Source: CBDBND01 sp965262665 (GTDB lineage Bacteria > Pseudomonadota > Alphaproteobacteria > Rhodospirillales > Rhodospirillaceae). Taken from it: a stretch of 64,000 nt of DNA. The position numbers and the translations under genes are program-made. Below, one piece after another: positions 27,751 through 38,109 of this stretch (its first letter is position 1; each line of letters starts with the position of its first letter). The stretch covers positions 310,001 to 374,000 of the forward strand of contig OZ253551.1 in NCBI GenBank assembly GCA_965262665.1, read 5' to 3'. A model generated the notes under the pieces. That model was not told where the DNA came from and did no database searches. It was given only the letters and a program-made list of their open reading frames with translations.

Positions 27751-29034
27751 TTAGTTGCTTGTTGGCTGAATCAGCTCAAGCCCGCCCATGTATGGTTTGA
27801 GCACGTCGGGGATGGTGATGCTGCCGCCCGCTTGTTGATAGTTTTCGAGAACGGCAACCAGGGTCCGGCCAACTGCCAGTCCTGAGCCATTGAGCGTATG
27901 AACGAAACGGGTCCCTTTTGCCCCCTCCTCCCGCTTAAAGCGCGCACTCATGCGCCGGGCTTGAAAATCCATGCAGTTGGAGCAACTCGAGATTTCGCGA
28001 TAACGATCCTGACCGGGGAGCCAGACTTCCAGGTCGTAGGTGCGATGGGCGCTGAAGCCCATGTCACCGGCGGATAAACCGACAATACGATACGGCAATA
28101 CCAACTTTTGTAATATCCCTTCGGCGCAGGCTGTCATCCGTTCCAGTTCGTCCCCAGATTGTTCGGGTGTGACGATGGATACCAGTTCAACTTTTTCAAA
28201 CTGATGATTCCGGATCATGCCGTGGGTGTCTTTGCCAGCGGCACCGGCTTCGCGGCGAAAACTCGGTGTAAAGGCCGTCAAACGCAGCGGTAATTCATCT
28301 ACCGCAAGAACTTTTTCCGCCACCATATTGGTAAGCGAAACTTCGGCTGTTGGAATGAGCCAGAGATCATCTTGGGTGCGATACTGGTCTTCAGAAAATT
28401 TTGGCAGTTGCCCTGTGCCGATTAGAGCATTGTCTTTGACCAATAACGGCGGATTCACCTCTGTATAGCCATTCTCCTGAACATGGGTATCGAGCATGAA
28501 TTGAGCCAACGCCCGCTCTAATCGGGCGACTGCTCCACTGAGGACGACGAACCTGGCGCCAGACATTGTCGCAGCCGTGTCAAAATCCAAACCGCCAACG
28601 CCATTGCCCAGTTCGACATGATCTTTGATTTCAAAATCGAACTGACGCGGTTCGCCGATCCGGCGTATTTCCACATTGTCGTCTTCGGTCAACCCGTCCG
28701 GCACTTTGGCATGGGGGATATTGGGCAGACCGAGCAAGTACTCTTGAATTTCGTCAGATAGAGCCCGTTGCTGGTCTTCAAGCTGGGCCATGTCGTCTTT
28801 CATGGCTGTCACTTGGGCCATCAAGGCATCGGCGTCTCCACCTTCTTTCTTGATCTGGCCAATTTTCTTAGACGTCTCGTTGCGCTCCGTTTGAAGAGAT
28901 TGCAGCCGGGTGATGGTTGCACGGTGGCGGGTGTCCAGGTCAATAACCTTGGCAGCCTGCGGGTCCAAACCACGGCGTTCCAGACCCGCGTCAAAGGCGT
29001 CGGGATTGTCGCGTATCCATTTGAGATCGAACAT
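27751..29034 (-). CDS. serS: Serine-tRNA ligase
   Basis: 427 residues, usual length. N-terminal coiled-coil arm (TRLQSLQTERNETSKKIGQI) and class II core: motif 2 FRREAGAAGKDTHGMIRNHQFEKVEL and motif 3 LNGSGLAVGRTLVAVLENYQ. Attaches serine to tRNA-Ser. Minus-strand operon between tatC and surE. Confidence 0.97.
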   Translation of the reverse strand: MFDLKWIRDNPDAFDAGLERRGLDPQAAKVIDLDTRHRATITRLQSLQTERNETSKKIGQIKKEGGDADALMAQVTAMKDDMAQLEDQQRALSDEIQEYLLGLPNIPHAKVPDGLTEDDNVEIRRIGEPRQFDFEIKDHVELGNGVGGLDFDTAATMSGARFVVLSGAVARLERALAQFMLDTHVQENGYTEVNPPLLVKDNALIGTGQLPKFSEDQYRTQDDLWLIPTAEVSLTNMVAEKVLAVDELPLRLTAFTPSFRREAGAAGKDTHGMIRNHQFEKVELVSIVTPEQSGDELERMTACAEGILQKLVLPYRIVGLSAGDMGFSAHRTYDLEVWLPGQDRYREISSCSNCMDFQARRMSARFKREEGAKGTRFVHTLNGSGLAVGRTLVAVLENYQQAGGSITIPDVLKPYMGGLELIQPTSN

Positions 29035-29156
29035 GAGGAACCAGGCGGCCAGTGAACAGACTGAAAGGAACGGACTGTATGGAAGCGGGTTATACGGAAC
29101 GATGGGCGAAGCGTCTACCAGGATTGATCGGCGAGGCGAGAATAAAGGATCAGTCT

Positions 29157-29978
29157 TTAGGCCTCGTTGAAGTCCGTATCTTCAAAACCGTCATCCTCGG
29201 CGTCGACAGCCCAGGCTTCTTCGCGCTTTCGTTCGACGATCCGGCAAGCGTAAATGCTCATTTCGTAGAGCAGCATCATGGGAATGGCCAAACCGATCTG
29301 GCTGATCACATCCGGCGGTGTGACGACGGCCGCGAACACGAATACACCAACGATGGCATACTTCCGCCGTTCGGCCAGGCCGTCCGCAGAGACAATTCCG
29401 ACGCGGGCCAACAAAACTAAAACGACCGGCAATTGGAAACTGACACCAAAAGCGAAGATCAGTTTCATCACCAGCCCCAAGTACTCGCCCACCCGGGCTT
29501 CCAGTTCGATGGGAAGAACGCTCTCGTCCGCCCCAGTTTGGAACTGCATTAGAAATCGCCATGCCAGTGGCATGATGAAGTAATAGACAAAGGACGCACC
29601 GGCGATGAACAGGATCGGACTAGCAACGAGAAATGGTGCCAATGCGCCTTTTTCATGCTTGTAAAGACCGGGGGCAATAAACATCCAGATCTGGGTGGCC
29701 ATAACTGGGAAGCTGATAAAAGCCGCCGCAAAAAAGCCGACCTTGATTTGCGTGAAGAACGCTTCCGTAAGCGCGGTGTAAATCATCCGGTTTGTGCCGC
29801 CAACCTCTTCCATGACGTTGGCAAACGGAATTACAAGAAAATCGTATATCGGCTGTGCAAAGTAAAAACAGAAGAAGAAGGCGCTCAAAAAGCCAAGCAC
29901 TGACCATATTAAACGCGTGCGCAACTCCATCAAATGATCGAGCAGCGGCATCGTATGGGAGTCAGGGTCTTCCGCCAT
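29157..29978 (-). CDS. tatC: Sec-independent protein translocase TatC
   Basis: 273 residues with six membrane segments and the conserved N-terminal LLDHLMELRTRLIWSV; FAFGVSFQLPVVLVLLARVG and TPPDVISQIGLAIPMMLLYE follow. Core receptor for twin-arginine signal peptides; substrates in this window include the flavoprotein and the aldo/keto reductase. Confidence 0.96.
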   Translation of the reverse strand: MAEDPDSHTMPLLDHLMELRTRLIWSVLGFLSAFFFCFYFAQPIYDFLVIPFANVMEEVGGTNRMIYTALTEAFFTQIKVGFFAAAFISFPVMATQIWMFIAPGLYKHEKGALAPFLVASPILFIAGASFVYYFIMPLAWRFLMQFQTGADESVLPIELEARVGEYLGLVMKLIFAFGVSFQLPVVLVLLARVGIVSADGLAERRKYAIVGVFVFAAVVTPPDVISQIGLAIPMMLLYEMSIYACRIVERKREEAWAVDAEDDGFEDTDFNEA

Positions 29979-29983
29979 TCGGA

Positions 29984-30466
29984 TTAGGCGGACTCAGCCG
30001 CAGCAGGCGGTGCGTCCGCTTTCTTGGTTAACGGGGCCTCAAGTGTGGAAGACGGATTTGCTTCCTCGGCTTCAGGGCTGTCGCTTGGTTCCGGTTCCTT
30101 TTTTGGCAACGCTGGTGCGGCAGTGGGCGATGGACCGGCCGTTGATTTAATCTCGTTCATTTCCCGCTCGGCATCAGCCATTGTATTTTTGATTTCTTTG
30201 GACAATTCACCGCCTGGGTCCACGGCCTCATTGATGAGTTTATTGACGTCCTGATTTTTAATGGAGCGGACCGTTTGCTTGACTTCGTCCAAGTCGGCTT
30301 CACGAATCAGGTCATCTATGTGACCCTGAAACTCTGAGGCCAAACGGCGGGCTTTGCGCATGAAGCGGGCAATAGATCGCATGGCGTGGGGTAATTCCTT
30401 GGGCCCCAGCACAAGGATCATTATTAACCCGACGATCGCGAGTTCCCACCAGCCGAAATCGAACAT
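29984..30466 (-). CDS. tatB: Sec-independent protein translocase TatB
   Basis: 160 residues. MFDFGWWELAIVGLIMILVLGPKELP membrane helix with the Gly-Pro hinge, amphipathic helix (RSIARFMRKARRLASEFQGH) and an acidic proline/alanine-rich tail. Five bases before tatC. Confidence 0.93.
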   Translation of the reverse strand: MFDFGWWELAIVGLIMILVLGPKELPHAMRSIARFMRKARRLASEFQGHIDDLIREADLDEVKQTVRSIKNQDVNKLINEAVDPGGELSKEIKNTMADAEREMNEIKSTAGPSPTAAPALPKKEPEPSDSPEAEEANPSSTLEAPLTKKADAPPAAAESA

Positions 30467-30533
30467 GGGATTACTGCCTCACGCTCTGCAACATCCAGAA
30501 GCCGGACATTTGATGACGATGTATGCGCCCGCC

Positions 30534-30764
30534 TTAAGCGCGGGATGCCTCGTCCTTTTCGCTAGCCATGGCAGTGTCACTGCTCTCTTCGTTATCAATG
30601 GCCTTGGCTTCGGCGGTGTCCTTTTCATCGTCTTTGAGTCCGGACTTAAACGCCTTTACGCCTTTGGCAACGTCACCCATGAGCGCCGGGATTTTGCCTT
30701 TGCCAAAAAGCAGCAACACCACGACCAGAACAATGACCCAATGCCAGATACTCAACGAACCCAT
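30534..30764 (-). CDS. tatA: Sec-independent protein translocase TatA
   Basis: 76 residues. Single membrane helix (IWHWVIVLVVVLLLFGKGKIP) followed by the amphipathic DVAKGVKAFKSGLKDDE. Forms the Tat pore. First gene of tatABC. Confidence 0.93.
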   Translation of the reverse strand: MGSLSIWHWVIVLVVVLLLFGKGKIPALMGDVAKGVKAFKSGLKDDEKDTAEAKAIDNEESSDTAMASEKDEASRA

Positions 30765-30970
30765 GTCTTTGATTCTCCAAGGTTTTCTTGCACGAACGAT
30801 GAGTGGATCATCGCAGAAAGCACGTTTTGCCGCAATGCTCGCCGCAGTCCGGCCTCCATAAGGCCCTACTTAAGGCTCAAAGGCAGGCGTCGCAAGCAAA
30901 ACAGACCGTTTTGACCTTTAATTCAACCGGATTCTGGCAAGCAGAACGTGAACTTTCGGACAGAAATCCC

Positions 30971-31699
30971 TTAGTCTGTGCCTTCCTTGAGGTGGTCATC
31001 GTCACCATCGGTCAAAGGTTCCAGAACATCGTCCGATTCTTCTGTGTCGAATAGGAGCGTATCCCCATCTTCGGCTCGTGCCGTATAGGCCGCCATTCCC
31101 TGTTTGCTGTCGAGCAGACCCGCAGCCTTGAGTTCTTCCACACCAGGCAGGTCATTGAGTGATTCCAGGCCGAAGTGATCCAAGAAGGCGTCGGTCGTTC
31201 CCCACGTTGTTGGACGGCCTGGAGTATGCCGTTTGCCTTTCGGTTTGATCCACCCCTCTTCCAACAGAATGTCGAGCGTGCCACGGCTAATGACTACGCC
31301 GCGGATTTCTTCGATTTCTGCCCGCGTAACCGGTTGATGATAGGCGATGATGGACAGTGTTTCGGTTCCAGCACGTGATAACTTGCGAGGAACAATTTTC
31401 TCCAGCTTCAACCGGTCGCCAAGGTCAGGCGCTGTACGAAAGTACCAACGATTACCGGCGCGGGTTAATTCAACGCCACGGCCTTTGTACATCGATTTAA
31501 GGCGTTTCAAGATCGCCGGTATGTCTGCGTCTTTGCCCAAGCGTTCGCTGATGGCGCGCTCTGTCACCGTCGATCCTGCGGCGAAAAGCAAGGCTTCGAC
31601 CAAACGCACATCTTCATCAGCCGGCTCAACTTCTGAGTCTTCAGATTGGGGATGAAGTTCAACGACGCTTGAATCTTTTGCAGTCTCCGAAACGGTCAT
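30971..31699 (-). CDS. scpB: Segregation and condensation protein B
   Basis: 242 residues with two winged-helix domains (VRLVEALLFAAGSTVTERAI; LSIIAYHQPVTRAEIEEIRG) and GRPTTWGTTDAFLDHFGLESL. Partner of ScpA and SMC in chromosome condensation. Start overlaps the scpA stop. Confidence 0.95.
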   Translation of the reverse strand: MTVSETAKDSSVVELHPQSEDSEVEPADEDVRLVEALLFAAGSTVTERAISERLGKDADIPAILKRLKSMYKGRGVELTRAGNRWYFRTAPDLGDRLKLEKIVPRKLSRAGTETLSIIAYHQPVTRAEIEEIRGVVISRGTLDILLEEGWIKPKGKRHTPGRPTTWGTTDAFLDHFGLESLNDLPGVEELKAAGLLDSKQGMAAYTARAEDGDTLLFDTEESDDVLEPLTDGDDDHLKEGTD

Positions 31700-32508
31700 T
31701 AGGACTCCACAATTTCAGGCCGATTGGCCGGTCGCAAATAGATCGGTGAATAAAGACCACCGTCTTGTCGAATGTCAGCCTTGCCCAATCGGACCAGCTC
31801 GAGGGCGGCCAGCAATGTCGTGCTGACAGCGGAGCGCCGTTTGAATGGCGACATGGAACCCTCGGGTAGGAACGACAACATGGTCGTCCAGTCAGGTACG
31901 CTGGGTAGGAATTGCCGCAATCGTTCGATCGCTTCGTCGATGGAATACAAATCTGTCGGTTCGATATCCAGGGCCGCATCCTGGTGTTCCTGACGGGATC
32001 GGGCGTAACCGCGCAACAGGTCATAAAGCGAAATGTCGTAAACCGACCGGTAAGAGATAGGGAGTCCCTCGGGATCGCCGCGCGTAAAAAATTCTTGCCC
32101 TTTGCGGGGCAACTCCATCAGCTTTTTACCGGCGTCTTGCATTGCCTGTAGACGCATCAATTGATAGCGCAGCGCATCTGCCATTTCGCCTGCGGATGGT
32201 TCTTCTTCCTCTTCCCTGGGCAGAAGCAGTTTCGATTTCAAATACGCAAGCCAAGCCGCCATCACTAAGTAGTCGGCGGCGAGCTCAAGGAAATGCAAGC
32301 GGGCTTCGTCGATAAATCTCAGATATTGTTCTGCCAATTCCAGAATGGAGATATGGATGAGATCAACTTTTTGTTCCCGCGCCAGGGTCAGTAGGACGTC
32401 AATCGGGCCTTCAAATCCAGCCAGATTGAGTACGAGATCCGAAGAGGTGCTGCCATCGGAAGGGGAAACGGGCCGTTCGTCTTCTTCAAAGGGAGGACGG
32501 TCGCCCAT
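31699..32508 (-). CDS. scpA: Segregation and condensation protein A
   Basis: 269 residues with LNLAGFEGPIDVLLTLAREQ, KVDLIHISILELAEQYL and LAADYLVMAAWLAYLKSKLL, the kleisin that links SMC heads. 17 bases after the M50 protease gene. Confidence 0.95.
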   Translation of the reverse strand: MGDRPPFEEDERPVSPSDGSTSSDLVLNLAGFEGPIDVLLTLAREQKVDLIHISILELAEQYLRFIDEARLHFLELAADYLVMAAWLAYLKSKLLLPREEEEEPSAGEMADALRYQLMRLQAMQDAGKKLMELPRKGQEFFTRGDPEGLPISYRSVYDISLYDLLRGYARSRQEHQDAALDIEPTDLYSIDEAIERLRQFLPSVPDWTTMLSFLPEGSMSPFKRRSAVSTTLLAALELVRLGKADIRQDGGLYSPIYLRPANRPEIVES

Positions 32509-32525
32509 GTGTGCTTTTCTCTCCT

Positions 32526-33194
32526 TCAGATCAATCCAGCCAGAAAAGCGATGGCTGAGATAACGGCTTCGACAATGGGCAAGATTACCCAGACAAAGGG
32601 CCGGATGGACACGCCAATGAGCGATCCGAGCCAGGGCAGACCTATGAGGACACCGATAATCAGGACCATGCCGTATTTTTCAAACTGCGCCAAGCGCCGC
32701 GCTGGCCCCAACGGCAACAGTCCCACGGCGATACGCCCACCATCCAACGGCGGTAAAGGAATCAGATTAAAGACGCAGAGTATCACATTGAGAAATAAGC
32801 TGTTTCTCAATGTCTCAAAGGTCCAGTTACCGGCCCCTTCAGACAGAGCAGGTACGACGTACATCAGCCGGGCGGAGATCAGGGCCAGGAACAGATTCAT
32901 GGCCGGTCCTGCAGCCGCTACCCACACCATGTCCCGCTTGGGGTGTCGGAGCCGGCCGAAATTGACCGGAACCGGCTTCGCCCAACCAAACACAAAGGGA
33001 GACGTGATGGCGAGAAACAAGGGCAAGATGACTGTTCCCACCGGATCAACATGGCGGATTGGGTTTAGGGAAATCCGCCCCTGTTCTTTGGCTGTGCTGT
33101 CTCCGAGCCAGTTTGCCACATAGCCATGCGCTGCCTCATGCAAGGTGATGGCGAGGAGCGCGGGAATAACCCAGGTCGAGATTGTATAAAGCAC
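32526..33194 (-). CDS. Site-2 protease family M50 membrane metalloprotease
   Basis: 222 residues with zinc motif ITLHEAAHGYVANWLGD, PVNFGRLRHPKRDMVWVAAAGP and the second motif FNLIPLPPLDGGRI. Six or so membrane segments. Short form without PDZ domain, usual in the nagZ-scpA cluster. Confidence 0.9.
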   Translation of the reverse strand: MLYTISTWVIPALLAITLHEAAHGYVANWLGDSTAKEQGRISLNPIRHVDPVGTVILPLFLAITSPFVFGWAKPVPVNFGRLRHPKRDMVWVAAAGPAMNLFLALISARLMYVVPALSEGAGNWTFETLRNSLFLNVILCVFNLIPLPPLDGGRIAVGLLPLGPARRLAQFEKYGMVLIIGVLIGLPWLGSLIGVSIRPFVWVILPIVEAVISAIAFLAGLI

Positions 33195-33202
33195 CAGTTG
33201 GC

Positions 33203-34273
33203 CTACGCGGCGTTCTTGAGGAGAGAGGCGACTTCGAACGCAATGGCCGAGCGGTCAATGTCAACGCGGGGACTGCCGCGGTACTGATCCAATATTTGAA
33301 CAGAGCGCTGGGCTGTTTCGGTCAATTTTGACGCCTCAGCCGCCACCTCTTCCATCTCCTTCAAATTCCCGTTGCAATGAAGCGCGACATCACAACCCGC
33401 TGCGAGGCATTGGGCCGCTCTTTCGGTAAACGTACCAGTGAGTGCCTTCATCGCAAGATCATCGCTGAACAGAAGACCCTTAAAACCAATACGGTCGCGA
33501 ATGACGTCGGCAATGACATGGCCAGACAAAGTCGCCGGGCGGTCTGCATCAAAGGCCATGTAAACCACGTGAGCCGTCATGCCGGCGACTGGCAGATCCG
33601 CAACGCCCTTGAAGGGCGCAAAATCATTGACGTCGAGATCAGTCTCACCAATTTCAACGACCGGTAAGTCTTCATGACTGTCCACTGCGGCGCGGCCGTG
33701 CCCCGGCAAATGCTTGATGACCGGCACGACTCCAGCGTCCATGAGTCCTTCACAGGCTGCGGCAGCCAGTTGGGAAACGATTGCGGGATTTTGGGACAAT
33801 GCCCGATTGCCGATGACGTCATGGGCACCGGGAACCGGCACGTCCAATACCGGAGCGCAATCTACGTCAATGCCCAGATCAGACAATTCCTTGCCAATCG
33901 CCTGCATGTTCATACGTAGAGCCTTGGTTGCGTGTTCTGGGTTTTTTTCAAACAACATGCCGAACTGCTGCAAAGGTGGTGCCGAACGCCAGTGAGGCGG
34001 GCGCAGTCGCTGAACTCGGCCCCCTTCCTGATCAATCAGCACAGGGGCATTGCGGCCTACACAGGACCGTAGATCGATAATGAGGGCGCGCACCTGCTCC
34101 GGTGAGTCCACATTGCGTGCAAATAAAATGAAGCCAAACGGATTGGCTTCTGAAAAAAAAGCACGTTCGTCATCTTCGAGAGTTTGTCCTGAGCAGCCAA
34201 ACACGGCCGCTAAAGATGCTGATCGTGAGCTATTCGTTGCGGACAACGAGACACCCCACGTTTTCTGCGGCAA
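33203..34273 (-). CDS. nagZ: Beta-N-acetylhexosaminidase
   Basis: Up to 356 residues; a TTG at 34244-34246 behind GGGGTG is an alternative start with less overlap of the SPOR gene. GH3 motifs: PVLIDQEGGRVQRLRPP, VVPVIKHLPGHGRAAVDSHEDLP (catalytic His loop) and LLFSDDLAMKALTG (Asp nucleophile). Cleaves GlcNAc from muropeptides during cell-wall recycling. Confidence 0.94.
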   Translation of the reverse strand: MPQKTWGVSLSATNSSRSASLAAVFGCSGQTLEDDERAFFSEANPFGFILFARNVDSPEQVRALIIDLRSCVGRNAPVLIDQEGGRVQRLRPPHWRSAPPLQQFGMLFEKNPEHATKALRMNMQAIGKELSDLGIDVDCAPVLDVPVPGAHDVIGNRALSQNPAIVSQLAAAACEGLMDAGVVPVIKHLPGHGRAAVDSHEDLPVVEIGETDLDVNDFAPFKGVADLPVAGMTAHVVYMAFDADRPATLSGHVIADVIRDRIGFKGLLFSDDLAMKALTGTFTERAAQCLAAGCDVALHCNGNLKEMEEVAAEASKLTETAQRSVQILDQYRGSPRVDIDRSAIAFEVASLLKNAA

Positions 34274-35147
34274 GCGCGCTGCACAACTGCTCCGCGTCGC
34301 TGCGATTAGCCAAGGGTCCTGCTCTCAACCGATAAAATATACCCCGTTCACCGAGATCGGCCTGCACGATGAGAGGACGGTAAGGACCAAGCAGGGCTGA
34401 ATATCGCCCACTAACCCGATTCCACTCGTCTAAGGCCGCATCTTCGGTACGCAGTGCCGCAATTTGAATCAAATAGTCGCCCGATAGAGCTGCGACCATG
34501 CTTTCCAGAGTTTGTGCTGGTGCCGATTGAGGCGCGCTTGTCGCGGTCTCGGGTTCAGAGTCTTGGGCTGGCTCAGAGGGCATCTCTGATGTCTGAACCT
34601 CAGGGTCAGTTTCGACGATTGTTGGTGCTGGCGGTTGGGGCGTTGGGGCTACGGCAATCGGTGTCTGAGGTTCGGGAGTCGTTGAAGGCGACGGAGCTGG
34701 CGTTGACGTCGCGGCTACTGGTTTGGGTTCAGGCCGTGCCGCCACTGGTGATCGAGGAGATTCTGGTGGCGGTAGAATATTTTCCACATCCGATTGAGCT
34801 GTTTCGCCGCCGAGGCGCTCGTAGACTCGCTTATCCTGGTTTTCAACTTGAAGACCTCCGGGATCTTCAGGCCGGACCTTAAAGGGCTGAGGCTCGGCCA
34901 CAATGAGAGGCGTTGGTCCGCGGTTGGCCGCCCCACCAGGACCGAAAACAAACCATGCGGCTGTCCCCGCAATGATCGCCCCGACGATGACGCCGATGGC
35001 CAGCCCAATGGTCCGAGCTTTTCCACCGGCTAGGTCCCGGCCATAGTATTCGTCGTCGAATACGGGATCCGTAAACGCTCCACTGCCCTCTTCCTTGCCG
35101 TCGCTTTGACGAAGAGGCATGCGAGGGAAACGTAGCGGATCTGGCAT
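34230..35147 (-). CDS. SPOR-domain inner-membrane protein
   Basis: 305 residues: cytoplasmic N-terminus, one membrane helix (IGLAIGVIVGAIIAGTAAWFVFG), a long proline/alanine/threonine-rich linker and a C-terminal SPOR repeat (YLIQIAALRTEDAALDEWNR, FYRLRAGPLANRSDAEQLC). SPOR domains bind denuded peptidoglycan at the septum. One base overlaps the argS stop; precedes nagZ. Confidence 0.9.
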   Translation of the reverse strand: MPDPLRFPRMPLRQSDGKEEGSGAFTDPVFDDEYYGRDLAGGKARTIGLAIGVIVGAIIAGTAAWFVFGPGGAANRGPTPLIVAEPQPFKVRPEDPGGLQVENQDKRVYERLGGETAQSDVENILPPPESPRSPVAARPEPKPVAATSTPAPSPSTTPEPQTPIAVAPTPQPPAPTIVETDPEVQTSEMPSEPAQDSEPETATSAPQSAPAQTLESMVAALSGDYLIQIAALRTEDAALDEWNRVSGRYSALLGPYRPLIVQADLGERGIFYRLRAGPLANRSDAEQLCSALAAENVGCLVVRNE

Positions 35148-36922
35148 CAGCGCATCTCCTCAACCGGTTGGACGCCGAAAACGTACAGTCCAGACGCTAT
35201 CACCTGCGCAACAGCCCGGACAAGCGCCAGTCGGGCTAGGGACCGCTCAGGGTCGTCGGGGAGTAGGAAACGCATGTCTGCGTTTTCATTGCCCCTGTTC
35301 CATAAAGCGTGAAACTCTGCCGCCAATTCGTACAAATAGAACGCCAACCTGTGTGGTTCGTGGGCTTGCGCCGCGGCATCTATGGTACGCGGCCACGCCG
35401 CCATGGCCCTCATGAGCGCCACTTCATCCGGATCAACACACAGAGACAGATCAGCTTTAGCCAAATTCGAATCTGATAATTGTGTTCCGGAGAAAACATC
35501 CTTTGCGTGCCGGAAAACGGAATTTACCCGGGCATGGGCGTACTGAACATAAAACACGGGGTTATCCCGAGACTTTTCTGTCACCTTGGCATAGTCAAAA
35601 TCCAACGGTGCATCGTTTTTGCGGGTGAGCATGATGAAACGGACCACGTCTTTACCGACGGCGTCGATAAGATCCCGCAACGTGACAAATGTCCCCGCCC
35701 GTTTGGACATTCTCACCGGCTCGCCCTTATCGAAGATTTTCACGAGCTGGCAAAGTTTTATATCGAGATAGGCCCCTCCCTTTGACATGGCCTTCACGGC
35801 TGCCTGCATTCGCTTAACATAACCGCCGTGGTCAGAACCCCAGACATTGATCATACCTTTAAAACCGCGATTAAGTTTGTCTCGATGATAGGCAACGTCA
35901 GACGCGAAATAGGTCCAACTGCCATCAGATTTTTTAAAGGGCCGGTCCGTATCGTCGCCAAACTCTGAGGCCTTAAACAAGAGCTGCGGTCGTGGTTCCC
36001 AATCGTCAGGCTTTTTGCCTTTAGGTGGCTCCAGAATGCCTGTGTAGACCAATCCGTCCTTTTCGAGATCGGCCATTGCCTTGTCCACGCCGCCACGGCT
36101 GACCAACGTCCGCTCCGATGAAAAGACCTCCTGCACGACACCCAAAGCGACAAGATCATCGCGGATCATCGCCATCATGGCGTCGATGGCAAAATCCCGA
36201 ACTGGGGCAAGCCATTCGCACTCAGGCATGTCTACCCATTTTTCGTCATCGCGGTGAACAAGCGCCCCCGCCGCATCCTTGAGGTAATCACCGGCATATT
36301 CCACGTCTCCGGATTCGACCGCCGCCGCAAAATCTTCCGCGGATTTTTGCCCCAGGTGTTCCAGATACCGGAAATGCAAAGCACGCGCGAGGGAGTCCAC
36401 CTGTGCCCCCGCATCATTGATGTAATACTCCTTTGTCACCGCGTACCCGGCTTTGGCCAGAAGCTCTGCCAGGGCATCGCCAAACACGGCCCCTCGAGCA
36501 TGACCAACATGCATAGGTCCGGTCGGATTGGCCGAGACATACTCAATGTTGACAGGTGTGTTGTTACCGATCTCGCTATCGCCGTAATGAATGCCTTGCT
36601 CCAGGACCTTTGCGACAACTTGGTGCCAGATGGCGTCACCCAGTTTGAGATTGATGAAGCCGGGACCGGCAACATCGACCGAAACAATGTCACCGGTGCC
36701 CGTCAACCGCTGTGCAATAATGTCAGCGATGTCGCGTGGTTTCATCCCGGCCTGCTTGGCCAAGACCATGGCTGCATTGGTGGCAACGTCACCGTGTGAG
36801 GCATCGCGTGGCGCTTCGGCAGTCACCGCATCGAGCTTGAGATCAACCGGTAAAGCGCCGTCATTAGCGGCCTCTTCGATGGCGTCGACGATCCGGTCTC
36901 GTGTCAAAGAAAAAACGTTCAT
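35147..36922 (-). CDS. argS: Arginine-tRNA ligase
   Basis: 591 residues, usual length. HIGH-type motif in ANPTGPMHVGHARGAVFGD and KMSK-type motif in GEPVRMSKRAGTFVTL; C-terminal anticodon-binding DALR domain. Overlaps the dgt stop by four bases. Confidence 0.97.
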   Translation of the reverse strand: MNVFSLTRDRIVDAIEEAANDGALPVDLKLDAVTAEAPRDASHGDVATNAAMVLAKQAGMKPRDIADIIAQRLTGTGDIVSVDVAGPGFINLKLGDAIWHQVVAKVLEQGIHYGDSEIGNNTPVNIEYVSANPTGPMHVGHARGAVFGDALAELLAKAGYAVTKEYYINDAGAQVDSLARALHFRYLEHLGQKSAEDFAAAVESGDVEYAGDYLKDAAGALVHRDDEKWVDMPECEWLAPVRDFAIDAMMAMIRDDLVALGVVQEVFSSERTLVSRGGVDKAMADLEKDGLVYTGILEPPKGKKPDDWEPRPQLLFKASEFGDDTDRPFKKSDGSWTYFASDVAYHRDKLNRGFKGMINVWGSDHGGYVKRMQAAVKAMSKGGAYLDIKLCQLVKIFDKGEPVRMSKRAGTFVTLRDLIDAVGKDVVRFIMLTRKNDAPLDFDYAKVTEKSRDNPVFYVQYAHARVNSVFRHAKDVFSGTQLSDSNLAKADLSLCVDPDEVALMRAMAAWPRTIDAAAQAHEPHRLAFYLYELAAEFHALWNRGNENADMRFLLPDDPERSLARLALVRAVAQVIASGLYVFGVQPVEEMR

Positions 36923-38109
36923 GTCAGCAAGGATCCGAACCGTCCGTGGTGTTCTTCAAGGGCAAACCGGTCAGTCATGCCGGCGATATAGCCTGCGATG
37001 CGGCGGGCCGTTTTGGTTCCGCCGGGGCCGTCCATGTTGATCTGCCAATCCGGCGGTAGCTGCTCCGGCTCCCTATGAAAGAGTTCAAAGAGATCCGTAA
37101 CGACTTGTTGGGCTTGCTCGGACATGCGCATGACGCGGTCATGCCGGTACATATTGGGAAAAAGAAATCCCTTTAAGGCTTTATCGTTATCCGCCATGCC
37201 ATTGGAGAACCCGACCAGTGCTTCCGACAAGCTGTGAACGGCGTCAGAGTCTTTTGGGTTATACCGAGCCTGACGTGCCGCCGTCTCCACGATCACATCG
37301 TTGACCATTACACCAATCAACTTCCGGACAATTTCGTGAATGCGCCGATTTTCATCGAGGTCGGGAAAATCGTTCCGCACATCGCTCACGATTGGTCCGA
37401 TGAAAGGCACTGGGATCAAGTTGTCGAGCGAAAACAAACCGGCATTGAGACCGTCATCGATGTCGTGGGCATTGTAGGCAATATCGTCGGCCAAGGCTGC
37501 AACTTGGGCCTCGGCAGAGGCATAGCGGTCCAATTCGAGATCGTGATCCTCGACATATTCCTGAATGGCCAAGGGGATAATGTCTTTTTTTCCATTATTG
37601 ATGAGCGGTCCGTTGTGTTTCACCAAACCTTCCAGAGTTTCCCACGTCAGATTGAGGCCATCAAAAGCGGAGTAGCGGTGTTCCAGCTTGGTTAATATCC
37701 TGAGCGCCTGTGCGTTGTGGTCAAACCCATTGTAATCGGCCATGCAGGCTTTAAGGGCGCCCTCACCGGCATGGCCGAAACAGGTGTGGCCGAGATCATG
37801 AGCCAGGGCCAACGCCTCAGCGAGATCTTCGTTGAGACCGAGAAACCGGCTGATGGAACGGGCGATCTGCGCCACCTCCAAACTGTGGGACAGACGCGTG
37901 CGGTAATTGTCACCTTCGTGATAGACGAACACCTGAGTCTTATAGTTGAGCCTACGAAAAGCGCTTGAATGAATGATTCTGTCCCGGTCCCGTTGATAAG
38001 GAGTGCGCGTTTCTGCATCCTTTTCGGGGTGGAGACGGCCCCTGGAATGCTGCGGCTGGACCGCGACGCTGGCCAGGCAATCCCTGAGAGCGGACAAATC
38101 GGGGTTCAT
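36919..38109 (-). CDS. dgt: Deoxyguanosinetriphosphate triphosphohydrolase-like protein
   Basis: 396 residues from ATG 38107-38109; codons further upstream are unlikely. HD-domain ligands appear in TRLSHSLEVAQIARSI and ALALAHDLGHTCFGHAGEGAL. Hydrolyses dNTPs to nucleoside and triphosphate. Divergent from erpA. Confidence 0.93.
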   Translation of the reverse strand: MNPDLSALRDCLASVAVQPQHSRGRLHPEKDAETRTPYQRDRDRIIHSSAFRRLNYKTQVFVYHEGDNYRTRLSHSLEVAQIARSISRFLGLNEDLAEALALAHDLGHTCFGHAGEGALKACMADYNGFDHNAQALRILTKLEHRYSAFDGLNLTWETLEGLVKHNGPLINNGKKDIIPLAIQEYVEDHDLELDRYASAEAQVAALADDIAYNAHDIDDGLNAGLFSLDNLIPVPFIGPIVSDVRNDFPDLDENRRIHEIVRKLIGVMVNDVIVETAARQARYNPKDSDAVHSLSEALVGFSNGMADNDKALKGFLFPNMYRHDRVMRMSEQAQQVVTDLFELFHREPEQLPPDWQINMDGPGGTKTARRIAGYIAGMTDRFALEEHHGRFGSLLT